Below are positions 1-6,533 of a stretch of 64,000 bases of DNA, piece by piece (within the stretch, counting starts at the first letter, position 1; every line of letters starts with the position of its first letter). The stretch lies in assembly GCF_002754245.1 (NCBI RefSeq), contig NZ_PEEX01000001.1, positions 1,406,001 to 1,470,000 of the forward strand. Reading direction: 5' to 3'. The translations under genes and the position numbers were made by a program. Origin of the DNA: Chryseobacterium sp. 52. GTDB taxonomy: Bacteria > Bacteroidota > Bacteroidia > Flavobacteriales > Weeksellaceae. The notes beneath the pieces were generated by a model. The model worked only from the letters and a program-made list of their open reading frames with translations. It was not told the DNA's origin and searched no databases.

Positions 1-2
1 TT

Positions 3-224
3 AATGTCAGCAAAGATCATAATCTGGCATTGGAAGAGCTTTTTACGTATATTCTGTTACAGATGGAAATACCTGTTACCAATCTTAAAAAAATATTGGA
101 TATTTACCACGAGGTTCTGGCTTTAAATCAATCGGAGTCTGATAAAAACTTAAAAGAAAAACTGAATAGCTGGAAAGACAATTCCAGTCTGAAAAAAATC
201 TGCAATCTTCTTCTAAAAAAATAG
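3..224 (+). CDS. C-terminal end of an unidentified protein (5' end outside window)
   Basis: The frame is open from the first bases of the window to the stop at 224, so this is the last 73 codons or so of a gene that begins upstream. A TTG at 30 could be read as a start but the frame continues through it. The piece is helical and lysine-rich with no motif I can name. It ends 2 bases before the SWIM-protein start, so the two genes are very probably one operon and may share a function with the Ro60 locus. No function is assigned. Confidence 0.6.
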   Translation, partial: NVSKDHNLALEELFTYILLQMEIPVTNLKKILDIYHEVLALNQSESDKNLKEKLNSWKDNSSLKKICNLLLKK

Positions 225-226
225 AT

Positions 227-1570
227 ATGGAAGATACGCTTATTTACAATTATCGGAGACCATCGTCTTTGATAAGAGAATCCGCATCTGAAGAATTATT
301 TCTGTCCAAATACAGCGAAATTCAGAAGAATACGGATGCTCCCTGTTTTTTCTGGGGAGAGGTTAGCCAGCCGTTTATATTGGCAAGATGCCTCATTTCA
401 CTTTCCAATATTGTGAAATCCAGCTTTAATCTTTCGCCGTTTCAGATGGCAATGCTTAAAGATCCCATCGTTACTGCCGGAAACAGTAGGCTGCGATTTG
501 AAGGATTTTCACACTGTGCCGGCGTTTATGCAAGAGTAGATGTATTGCCTGACGGACTGCATGGTGAATTCCTTGAAAACGGAACCACCAATGTAGATTT
601 TAATCAGCCGATGATCACGGCGTTGGGATGCATTTGCCCCAATGAGAAAATTATGCTTTCTGTGGGCGAAAAAGAAGTAGGGCTCTATCAGGAAGAAAAC
701 AAAGTGATCGAGAGAAAAGTTCCGCTTCCGGTAAAATGGATAAAAGGGCTCAGCACAGTCCAGATTTATCTGTCTGAATCTGAAAAGCTTCATACCTTCA
801 ATAAGATCCAGACCCAGCAGCTCTTCAGAGGAATTCCGAAAGGACCGGTAAAGTCAGATTATTACCTGATCATCAGAGGAAATAAACCCATGTTTTCGCC
901 TGTAAAATCAGCAGATGCGGTTTGTATTGGCGGGCTCAACAGGCTGCGTCTTCTGGAACCACTTCTTCCTTATATTGATCAGATGCAGGTATTTCCGCAC
1001 TCAGATATGCAGTCTACGACATGGCAGCTGTATATGGGAAATATAAGGTTCAGTTTTTCATTGTCAAGAGAAAGCTGGCGGGGATTTTCAGGAGAAGGAG
1101 CTGTATTGGACAGCCTGATTGATGATATTTCTGACGACTGGATTGATGCGCTGGATAAATATGCTTATGCTAACCAGTCTTTTAATCCTTCAGCTTTTGC
1201 TTTAGATGAGAATATTAGCCTGAAAAAGACAGATAATCTCACAGGAAGACTCGCTGCGATGGGATTGCTGGGATATGATCTTGATGACAATGGATTTTTC
1301 TATCGAAGGCTGCCATTTAAACTCAATCGGATTATTGGACTAAATCCAAGGATGAAAAATGCAGAAAAGCTGATCACAGAAGGAAAAGTTGAGATCTTAA
1401 ATAAAAGTGAAGCCAGAACCGAAGCCAGAGTACAGGGCACAGGGGTACATCATACCGTTATCATCGACAGTGATAAAGAACGGTGTACATGTGAGTGGTT
1501 CAGCAAATACCAGGGCGAGAGAGGACCATGCAAACATGTTCTTGCCGTAAAGAAATTAGTTCATACTTAA
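227..1570 (+). CDS. SWIM zinc-finger protein
   Basis: The 447-residue protein ends in a SWIM-type zinc finger: C420-x-C422, then W424, then C435-x-H437 in the context GPCKHVLA. SWIM fingers bind nucleic acid or protein and often occur in proteins encoded beside von Willebrand A domain genes. The first 400 residues have no motif I recognise. The gene starts 2 bases after the preceding one and is followed by a strong terminator. Its proximity to the Ro60 gene suggests, but does not prove, a role in RNA or protein quality control. Confidence 0.85.
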   Translation: MEDTLIYNYRRPSSLIRESASEELFLSKYSEIQKNTDAPCFFWGEVSQPFILARCLISLSNIVKSSFNLSPFQMAMLKDPIVTAGNSRLRFEGFSHCAGVYARVDVLPDGLHGEFLENGTTNVDFNQPMITALGCICPNEKIMLSVGEKEVGLYQEENKVIERKVPLPVKWIKGLSTVQIYLSESEKLHTFNKIQTQQLFRGIPKGPVKSDYYLIIRGNKPMFSPVKSADAVCIGGLNRLRLLEPLLPYIDQMQVFPHSDMQSTTWQLYMGNIRFSFSLSRESWRGFSGEGAVLDSLIDDISDDWIDALDKYAYANQSFNPSAFALDENISLKKTDNLTGRLAAMGLLGYDLDDNGFFYRRLPFKLNRIIGLNPRMKNAEKLITEGKVEILNKSEARTEARVQGTGVHHTVIIDSDKERCTCEWFSKYQGERGPCKHVLAVKKLVHT

Positions 1571-1572
1571 AT

Positions 1573-1610
1573 AAAAAGGACAGCTTTATACGATAAGCCT
1601 GTCCTTTTTT
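1573..1610. terminator. Bidirectional rho-independent terminator
   Basis: An 11-bp inverted repeat (AAAAAGGACAG paired with CTGTCCTTTTT) is flanked by A and T runs. It lies between the convergent SWIM and VOC genes and can serve both. The VOC stop codon lies at the end of its T run. Confidence 0.85.
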
Positions 1611-2058
1611 ATGAATACTGTTTCATCCATTCTTCATAAGAGATCACACCCAGCTCCGGCTTTCCTTCTCCCTCAAGAACCGCAATGAATTCCAGCTGAT
1701 TGCCGTCCGGATCGTTGAAATAAATAGCAAGAGCTGGCATCCACGCAAAAACCATTGGCTCATCAAGGCCATCTTTCAGAAAGTTATAAGGTTTCAGATC
1801 TTTATTCTTCAGAAAATCCACAGAATAATTTAAAATATCCTCTTTACTGCTGGAAAAAGCAAAATGCCTTGGCTGCAGGTTTTCTTTCTGCTCCCACAAT
1901 CCCAGCATGAAGTCTTTACCTTCACCGATCCACAAAAATGCAATGGGGCGGGTTTCATCTCTATGGGCAAGCCTCAGTCCCAATACTTCAGTGTAAAATT
2001 GTATGGAATTCTCTAAACTGCTTACCTGAATATGGGTTTCATATAATCCTTTAATCAT
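1609..2058 (-). CDS. VOC-family (glyoxalase/bleomycin resistance-like) protein
   Basis: The 149-residue protein has one vicinal-oxygen-chelate repeat pair. The N-terminal part reads THIQVSSLENSIQFYTEVLG and the C-terminal part has YFNDPDGNQLEF, whose final Glu is the usual metal ligand, as is His in THIQV. The family includes glyoxalases, dioxygenases and resistance proteins, and the substrate cannot be read from sequence. The frame opens at 2103, but I chose the ATG at 2058 because a good ribosome site (AGGAAG) lies just before it and the domain starts there. The gene is convergent with the SWIM gene. Confidence 0.85.
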   Translation of the reverse strand: MIKGLYETHIQVSSLENSIQFYTEVLGLRLAHRDETRPIAFLWIGEGKDFMLGLWEQKENLQPRHFAFSSSKEDILNYSVDFLKNKDLKPYNFLKDGLDEPMVFAWMPALAIYFNDPDGNQLEFIAVLEGEGKPELGVISYEEWMKQYS

Positions 2059-2175
2059 GACTTCCTTTTTTAATGTACACAAAGCTAGACAAAGCTTTTG
2101 CAAAAAAGGAATGCAGGTGATTTCTTTATTTAAAATGCATGATAGAAATTTTGTATGTAAAAAGATTAAAGTAAA

Positions 2176-2220
2176 AGATAACAGATAACAGATAACAGAT
2201 AACAGATAACAGATAACAGA
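2176..2220. repeat. Tandem heptamer repeat (AGATAAC)x6
   Basis: Six perfect head-to-tail copies of AGATAAC plus a partial seventh copy. It lies in the intergenic region upstream of the Ro60 gene. Such short perfect repeats change copy number readily by slippage. Confidence 0.95.
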
Positions 2221-2243
2221 TTTTATTATTAAACATCAATAGG

Positions 2244-2296
2244 AGCGGGCTTTAGCCCGCTTACAAAAGAGAATTCATCCCCTTGGCTTTAGCCAA
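2244..2296. repeat. Paired palindromic intergenic element
   Basis: Two hairpins share a TTTA loop: AGCGGGC-TTTA-GCCCGCT at 2244-2261 and TTGGC-TTTA-GCCAA at 2283-2296. The pair looks like a dispersed REP-like element rather than a terminator, because no T run follows either stem. Confidence 0.7.
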
Positions 2297-2460
2297 AACC
2301 TAATATCAAACACAAACCTCCTTATTCATCTGAGAAATCTATGGGAAATTATAAAAATCAAACTAAAAAATACACTCTTTCCGCCCTCATAAAATCCTGA
2401 CTTGTCATTTTAATATTCTCATATATTAAAAAAAATAAAAATTTTATATAAAAATAAAAC

Positions 2461-2496
2461 TACGCAAAATGACTGCGTAATACTGTATTTACTTTG
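2461..2496 (+). promoter_or_regulatory. Promoter with operator dyad for the Ro60 gene
   Basis: A perfect dyad TACGCA-N7-TGCGTA (2461-2479) is followed after 9 bases by TTACTTTG (2489-2496), close to the Bacteroidota -7 box TAnnTTTG. No -33 TTG is present; the dyad covers that position, which suggests an activator site. The same arrangement with identical spacings lies at 4795-4830 before the first Y-RNA-like element. A hairpin GAGGAT/ATCCTC follows in the leader at 2511-2528. Confidence 0.6.
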
Positions 2497-2558
2497 CAAC
2501 AGAAATCAGAGAGGATGAGGTGATCCTCCGGAAATGTTGAACAAAAAAACAGTAACTC

Positions 2559-4076
2559 ATGAAATTTAATTTTTTTAAAAAAGAGATAAATACCGTAATG
2601 AACTACGAGGGTGCAAAGGCATTTACCATGACCCCTGCTGAAGAATTATACAGTGCTGTTGTGACAACAGGATTATCCAACACTTCCTATGAAAAAGGGA
2701 ATGACAGATTGGAAAGGATTCAGTCTCTGATCAAAAAAAACGATCCGGAATTTGTCGCTAAGCTGGCGGTGTATGCAAGAAAAGATATGTATCTCCGTTC
2801 CATTCCGTTGGTTTTGACTGCAGAACTGGCAAAGCAGGCGTCGGGTACAGATCTGGTCAGCCGAACTGTTGACGGTGTTATCCAGAGAGCAGACGAAATC
2901 ACTGAACTTCTGGCCTACTACCAGACCACTAATCAAAGAACAGAAACCAAAAAACTGAATAAACTTTCAAAACAGATCCAAAAAGGTCTTGCGAAGTCTT
3001 TCAATAAATTTGATGAATATCAGTTTGCAAAATACAACCGAAAAGCAGAAGTAACCCTTAGAGACGCTTTGTTTCTGGTTCACCCGAAAGCTAAAGATGA
3101 AAATCAGCAGGCAGTTTTTAACAAAATTGTTGGCGACACATTGGAAACTCCTTATACGTGGGAAGTGGAACTCTCCGTTTTAGGTCAGACAAAATTTGCC
3201 AATGAAACAGAAAAAAAACAGGCTTTCAAAAACAAATGGGAAGAGCTTATCTTCAGCAATAAACTGGGGTATATGGCAATGCTGAGAAACCTGAGAAATA
3301 TTCTGGAATCAGGCGTTTCTTCTGATGCGATGTATAAGGTTTATACCTATCTGTCCAATGAAAAAGCTGTAATGAATTCAAAACAGCTTCCGTTCAGGTT
3401 TTTGGCAGCTTACAGAGAATTAAAGGCTATGAATTCGCCTTATCTTTCATCTGTTCAGCAGGCATTGGAAGAGGCTGTTATGGTAAGTGCGAAAAATATC
3501 AAAGGTTTTGGTTTTGACACTTCGGTGGTCATTGCGGCGGACGTTTCAGGTTCTATGCAAAAGCCCGTTTCTCCTAGAAGTAAAGTATTGCTTTATGATA
3601 TTGGATTGTTAATGTCCATGATCCTTCAGTCGCAGTGTAAAAATGTGATTACTGGTATGTTTGGTGACCGTTGGAAGAGAGTTCTAATGCCTAAAAACGG
3701 TATTTTGAGAAATGTCAATGAATGGTATAAGCGTGAAGGAGAAGTAGGATATTCTACCAACGGTTACTTGGTGATCGAAGATTTGTTAAACAGAGGTGAA
3801 AAAGTAGATAAAGTAATGTTGTTTACCGATACACAGCTATGGAACAGTAACGGATCCCGGTATTCCTTTGAAAATTCATGGAATCAATATAAAAAAATGG
3901 CTCCCAATGCAAAACTATATATTTTTGATTTGGCGGGCTACGGACAACAACCGTTGGATATCAGAAAAAATGATGTATACCTTATTGCAGGTTGGTCCGA
4001 CAAAATTTTCGATGTATTGAACGCTTTGGAAGACAGAAAATCTGCCATTCAGGTAATTAAAAAAGTAGTGCTGTAA
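2559..4076 (+). CDS. Ro60-like RNA-binding protein (TROVE + vWA domains)
   Basis: The 505-residue protein has an N-terminal TROVE domain of helical HEAT-like repeats (about residues 20-310) and a C-terminal von Willebrand A domain. The MIDAS metal site is intact: D328-x-S330-x-S332 in ADVSGSM, T400 and D424. Ro60 proteins form a ring that binds Y RNAs on its outer surface and the 3' ends of misfolded RNAs in its cavity, helping RNA decay by exoribonucleases. The tandem Y-RNA-like elements 0.8-2.4 kb downstream support this assignment. Its promoter matches that of the first RNA element. The usual RtcB/RtcA RNA-repair neighbours are absent here. Confidence 0.93.
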   Translation: MKFNFFKKEINTVMNYEGAKAFTMTPAEELYSAVVTTGLSNTSYEKGNDRLERIQSLIKKNDPEFVAKLAVYARKDMYLRSIPLVLTAELAKQASGTDLVSRTVDGVIQRADEITELLAYYQTTNQRTETKKLNKLSKQIQKGLAKSFNKFDEYQFAKYNRKAEVTLRDALFLVHPKAKDENQQAVFNKIVGDTLETPYTWEVELSVLGQTKFANETEKKQAFKNKWEELIFSNKLGYMAMLRNLRNILESGVSSDAMYKVYTYLSNEKAVMNSKQLPFRFLAAYRELKAMNSPYLSSVQQALEEAVMVSAKNIKGFGFDTSVVIAADVSGSMQKPVSPRSKVLLYDIGLLMSMILQSQCKNVITGMFGDRWKRVLMPKNGILRNVNEWYKREGEVGYSTNGYLVIEDLLNRGEKVDKVMLFTDTQLWNSNGSRYSFENSWNQYKKMAPNAKLYIFDLAGYGQQPLDIRKNDVYLIAGWSDKIFDVLNALEDRKSAIQVIKKVVL

Positions 4077-4122
4077 TAGGCACTGCTTTTAAAATAAACC
4101 CCAAATCAAAATTCCAAATAAT

Positions 4123-4773
4123 ATGAAACTTATCAACGTAATAGAAATAAATCCACTGAATTTTTCAAAAGAGGGATCTGCATTACCGGAAGTTTCTGAT
4201 TTTCCTGATCCGGAAGATTGGTATGATGAATGGGTTAAAACGGTTTCTATACTTGATTTTGATTTTAACACAATTAGCAAAGGTTCTTACCTTGTTGATA
4301 TAGAATCTGTTGATGATAGAAATTTAGAAATTATTCTTCAGGGAATTGAATTCGATGAATTTGAGGATGAGATCTTACCTTTTGATGGAGGAATTGCATT
4401 GATGGAAGATAATAAAGCATTGCTTCTACCGACTTGCTGTGGAGATATTGGAAATATTCAAGAATGGAAAAAAATTCTTGAAGATAAAACTCAAGAATGG
4501 AATGACCTATGGATAGGGCATCCTTGGGTTTTCTATAAAAAGAATAAAGGAAAAATTCAATTTTCTGATTACTCGGATGAAAACCTAAAAGATATAACAG
4601 ACATAAAATCAATGATTGAAATTGATGAATTGGAATTAAAAACGGAATTAATGAAAGCAGAACAGCAACAAATTAATTTCCAAAACAGAATTTCCAAAAC
4701 TCTGGAAAAATTGAAGATTGAAAATTTTGATAAGATCTCACAATCACTCACCGGGATAAGTAAAATGATCTAG
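4123..4773 (+). CDS. Acidic protein of unknown function in the Ro60 locus
   Basis: The 216-residue protein is acidic, with a Trp-rich N-terminal third (EDWYDEWVK) and a CCGDIGN segment near residue 105 that recalls SMI1/KNR4-like or related immunity and scaffold folds. The last 60 residues are Lys/Glu/Gln-rich and predicted to be a coiled coil. It follows the Ro60 gene by 46 bases on the same strand, with no terminator seen, so co-transcription is likely. I do not recognise the family and assign no function. Confidence 0.75.
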   Translation: MKLINVIEINPLNFSKEGSALPEVSDFPDPEDWYDEWVKTVSILDFDFNTISKGSYLVDIESVDDRNLEIILQGIEFDEFEDEILPFDGGIALMEDNKALLLPTCCGDIGNIQEWKKILEDKTQEWNDLWIGHPWVFYKKNKGKIQFSDYSDENLKDITDIKSMIEIDELELKTELMKAEQQQINFQNRISKTLEKLKIENFDKISQSLTGISKMI

Positions 4774-4794
4774 AAAATTTGAATTAAAATAACC

Positions 4795-4830
4795 TGCGTA
4801 AAAAGAATGCGCACTTTACAGATAACTTTG
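4795..4830 (+). promoter_or_regulatory. Promoter with operator repeat for the first Y-RNA-like element
   Basis: TGCGTA-N7-TGCGCA (4795-4813) is followed after 9 bases by TAACTTTG (4823-4830), an exact TAnnTTTG -7 box. Transcription from here would begin about 4837-4841, where the RNA element starts. The half-site spacing (7) and the distance to the -7 box (9) equal those in front of the Ro60 gene. Confidence 0.65.
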
Positions 4831-4840
4831 CCGTGTTATT

Positions 4841-4925
4841 AATCCGGTGCCGTACAATAAGAGTTTCATCGTCAAACTTCCAATTTGAATACATTCAAAA
4901 ACTCTTATGATTCATGGCTTGGGTT
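4841..4925 (+). ncRNA. Y-RNA-like element 0 (short form, no tRNA-like module)
   Basis: The element has the signature TGCCGTA (4848-4854) flanked by a lower stem (AATCCGG 4841-4847 with TTGGGTT 4919-4925, including G-U pairs) and a perfect 10-bp upper stem (ATAAGAGTTT 4857-4866 with AAACTCTTAT 4899-4908). The loop holds a small hairpin (TTTGAA/TTCAAA) but no D- or T-arm. It therefore resembles a minimal Ro-binding Y RNA of about 85 nt. It lies just before the DUF6584-type start and could also act as its leader. The second TACTTCG block is only weakly matched. Confidence 0.55.
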
Positions 4926-4937
4926 TTAATTATAATT

Positions 4938-5462
4938 ATGGAAAATAACTTTTACAAAATCAAAAAAGATCTTGAAGAAGGAAGAAAGAAAAAAGCTTGT
5001 GAGAGACTCAGAAACTTGATTAATCATTCTCCGGATGATCTTTCTTTAAGGGAAAAATTGGGACAGATTTATTTTGATGCGGGATTCCTGGATGAAGCAG
5101 GTAAATTTTGGATTTTATGTCAACCCGAAAATAAAGAAATGGAAAATGCCGTGGAGATTTACAAGGGTTCTTTAAGCTATTCGGGAAATGCTATTTTGAA
5201 AGATATTATTTTCAGAGGAGACAAAAATAAGCTTAATGAGTATGCACGTAGTGTTTTAAAAGATCTTGAAAAGGACAGTTTAAAAAAGACAAATTATATT
5301 CCTAAGTACAAAGAAAAATATAAACAAGGGTTGATAGATTCAGGGAATGAACAAAACTTTTTAAATAAAGCGGGAGTCTTTTTATTAATCGGAATGGTAA
5401 TTCTACTGCCGGTTTTAGGACTCATTAAGCTTTTTGAATTTTTCGCTTCATTATTTGGATAA
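4938..5462 (+). CDS. DUF6584-type TPR-like protein with C-terminal membrane anchor
   Basis: The protein is 174 residues. Residues 1-60 form TPR-like helices (ACERLRNLINHSPDDLSLREKLGQIYFDAG) followed by AGKFWIL and a helical middle. This matches what I recall of the DUF6584 family. Residues about 147-170 are a single hydrophobic segment. The frame is open from an ATG at 4914, but that start would fall inside the RNA element and add a hydrophobic stretch, so the ATG at 4938 (MENNFYK) is preferred. The context suggests a scaffold in the Ro60 locus; the function is unknown. Confidence 0.75.
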   Translation: MENNFYKIKKDLEEGRKKKACERLRNLINHSPDDLSLREKLGQIYFDAGFLDEAGKFWILCQPENKEMENAVEIYKGSLSYSGNAILKDIIFRGDKNKLNEYARSVLKDLEKDSLKKTNYIPKYKEKYKQGLIDSGNEQNFLNKAGVFLLIGMVILLPVLGLIKLFEFFASLFG

Positions 5463-5561
5463 ATGGATCTCTTAATTTTATCATAAAAAAAACAGATAAC
5501 CATGAAAACTGATAAGCCATGTCTTAAAGGAACACTGTATTGAGGTTAATACTCAATAAGA

Positions 5562-5789
5562 ATGAAAAAATTAAAAACATTAAAACAATCTTTCGGAATC
5601 AATGAATATGGATTAATTGATTTTCCAAAGAAAATTTCAAACGTACAGGTTTCCAGAATTTTGTATGGAAATGAAACGGGTTGCTCCTGGTGTTTTCCGC
5701 ATGGCTTCGAAACGGTTAATTCCAAACAGGATAAGTGTCAGAGAAACTGGAAAAAATACAGGAAAACCCGCTGGAAAAATAAAAAGTAA
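5562..5789 (+). CDS. Small basic Cys-containing protein of the Y-RNA locus
   Basis: The 75-residue protein has a central GCSWCFPHGFE segment with a C-x-x-C pair, a further Cys about 16 residues on, and a very basic tail (NWKKYRKTRWKNKK). That composition suits a small RNA-binding or zinc-binding protein, which is inference. The stop codon (5787-5789) lies within the lower stem of the first arrayed Y-RNA-like element (5785-5790), so message and RNA overlap. An inverted repeat TATTGAG/CTCAATA precedes the gene. An overlapping frame at 5617-5865 runs into the RNA and is not considered real. Confidence 0.65.
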   Translation: MKKLKTLKQSFGINEYGLIDFPKKISNVQVSRILYGNETGCSWCFPHGFETVNSKQDKCQRNWKKYRKTRWKNKK

Positions 5790-5910
5790 GTGTCGTAAAA
5801 CAGAATTGCTTCGTTGGGTGACAGCAATACAGGTTCGACTCCTGTTCTGGAAACAGATGGCGTAATGGTATCGCTCTGTCATAAGTTTCTGTTTGATTTT
5901 TTACCTTACT
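5785..5910 (+). ncRNA. Y-RNA-like element 1 with tRNA-like module
   Basis: Lower stem AGTAAG (5785-5790) pairs with CTTACT (5905-5910). The signature TGTCGTA (5791-5797) follows, then after 9 bases TGCTTCG (5807-5813). The upper stem AAACAGAA (5798-5805) pairs with TTCTGTTT. Inside are an anticodon-like helix TGACAG/CTGTCA, a T-arm (ACAGG-TTCGACT-CCTGT, 5829-5845), a short acceptor-like stem closed by a GAAA tetraloop (TCTG-GAAA-CAGA, 5846-5857) and a D-arm with TAATGGTA loop (about 5859-5874). The T-arm-before-D-arm order is a circularly permuted tRNA shape, as in YrlA-type bacterial Y RNAs. Confidence 0.85.
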
Positions 5911-5922
5911 GTATTAAAAGAA

Positions 5923-6067
5923 AAATCAAGTGTCGTCTTAGGATCATACTTCGGGATTTAGAAACATTAGGTCGCAGGTTCGATTCCTGCCTTTTCCCTC
6001 GAAAAGGAGAGGTAGCTCAGCAGGTAGAGCAAATGCACGGAAGATCCTTTTATTTTTACCTTGATTT
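5923..6067 (+). ncRNA. Y-RNA-like element 2 with tRNA-like module
   Basis: Lower stem AAATCAAG (5923-5930) pairs perfectly with CTTGATTT (6060-6067). The signature TGTCGTC (5931-5937) is followed after 9 bases by TACTTCG (5947-5953). The upper stem GGATC (5941-5945) pairs with GATCC (6043-6047). The module has a T-arm (GCAGG-TTCGATT-CCTGC, 5974-5990), a closed acceptor-like hairpin (CTTTTC-CCTC-GAAAAG, 5991-6006) and a canonical D-arm (GCTC-AGCAGGTA-GAGC, 6015-6030). The 3' side of the internal loop is U-rich. It lies 12 bases after element 1. Confidence 0.87.
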
Positions 6068-6071
6068 AAAC

Positions 6072-6196
6072 AAAAGAGTGCCGTAGAGAAGGCTTACTTC
6101 GAACGGAAATTAGACCTTAAAATCTAAGAAAGTGTATTTTCCTGAATAAGAGTAAGGAATGGATACATGTCTGCTTTTTCGCCTTTAGCCTCTTTT
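6072..6196 (+). ncRNA. Y-RNA-like element 3 (divergent module)
   Basis: Lower stem AAAAGAG (6072-6078) pairs with CTCTTTT (6190-6196). The signature TGCCGTA (6079-6085) is followed after 9 bases by TACTTCG (6095-6101). The upper stem AAGGC (6089-6093) pairs with GCCTT (6181-6185). The interior lacks a clear GTTCRA T-loop or D-loop but keeps small hairpins, including TTAGA/TCTAA at the T-arm position. It starts 4 bases after element 2, so it is either a degenerate copy or one with a different effector module. Confidence 0.7.
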
Positions 6197-6208
6197 TATT
6201 TAAAATAT

Positions 6209-6359
6209 AAACAAGTGCCGTAGAACAGTGTTACTTCGCTCATTACGACGGGGTCACGGGTTCGAGTCCCGTCTCTTCCACAAAAAAACACAGTCCATAG
6301 ATAGGAAGAGTAGCTCAGTTGGTTAGAGCACGATTACACTTTCAGCTGTTGCCTTGTTT
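6209..6359 (+). ncRNA. Y-RNA-like element 4 with near-complete permuted tRNA
   Basis: Lower stem AAACAAG (6209-6215) pairs with CTTGTTT (6353-6359). The signature TGCCGTA (6216-6222) is followed after 9 bases by TACTTCG (6232-6238). The upper stem AACAG pairs with CTGTT (6346-6350). The T-arm is ACGGG-TTCGAGT-CCCGT (6256-6272). A perfect 7-bp acceptor stem follows (CTCTTCC 6273-6279 with GGAAGAG 6304-6310), open to a 24-nt loop, then a canonical D-arm (GCTC-AGTTGGTTA-GAGC, 6313-6329). Only the anticodon arm is missing, being replaced by the Ro-binding stem. Confidence 0.87.
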
Positions 6360-6366
6360 TAAAACA

Positions 6367-6499
6367 TAAAAGTGTCGTAAGGGAAAAATACACCGTACAT
6401 CTTTTGGGGAGGAATAACGAAGCCGGTAACTCCGGCCAGGTTATCCGGTTCGACTCCGGCTAAACGACTGCCCCGCTTTTCCCTGAACATTACCTTTTA
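6367..6499 (+). ncRNA. Y-RNA-like element 5 (partly degenerate module)
   Basis: Lower stem TAAAAG (6367-6372) pairs with CTTTTA (6494-6499). The signature TGTCGTA (6373-6379) is followed after 9 bases by TACACCG, two changes from TACTTCG. The upper stem AGGGAAAA (6380-6387) pairs perfectly with TTTTCCCT (6477-6484). A T-like arm CCGG-TTCGACT-CCGG lies near 6446-6461 and a GCCGG/CCGGC hairpin precedes it, but no D-arm is clear. It is the last copy and is followed at once by a terminator. Confidence 0.72.
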
Positions 6500-6504
6500 C
6501 AAAA

Positions 6505-6533
6505 AAATGCCGGTGAATTATTCGCCGGCATTT
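6505..6533. terminator. Terminator closing the Y-RNA array
   Basis: AAATGCCGG (6505-6513) pairs with CCGGCATTT (6525-6533). Five bases separate it from the last RNA element. It also overlaps the end of the convergent HTH gene, whose stop lies in the loop, so it can serve both directions. Confidence 0.75.

Noticed and set aside
2176..2220. CRISPR array
   Set aside because: The heptamers are directly adjacent with no spacers, and no cas genes are near.
2461..2500. Sigma-54 promoter as in the Salmonella Ro locus
   Set aside because: No GG at -24 in proper spacing from GC at -12; a TAnnTTTG-like box fits better.
5617..6086. Overlapping open frames of 80-90 codons in the RNA array
   Set aside because: They cross the RNA elements, have no start signals and encode Arg/Cys-rich sequences without pattern; RNA structure explains the conservation better.
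5829..6340. Ordinary tRNA genes suggested by T-arms and D-arms
   Set aside because: The T-arm comes before the D-arm, there is no anticodon arm and no CCA-ready end. The arms lie inside longer stems with the Y-RNA-like signature.
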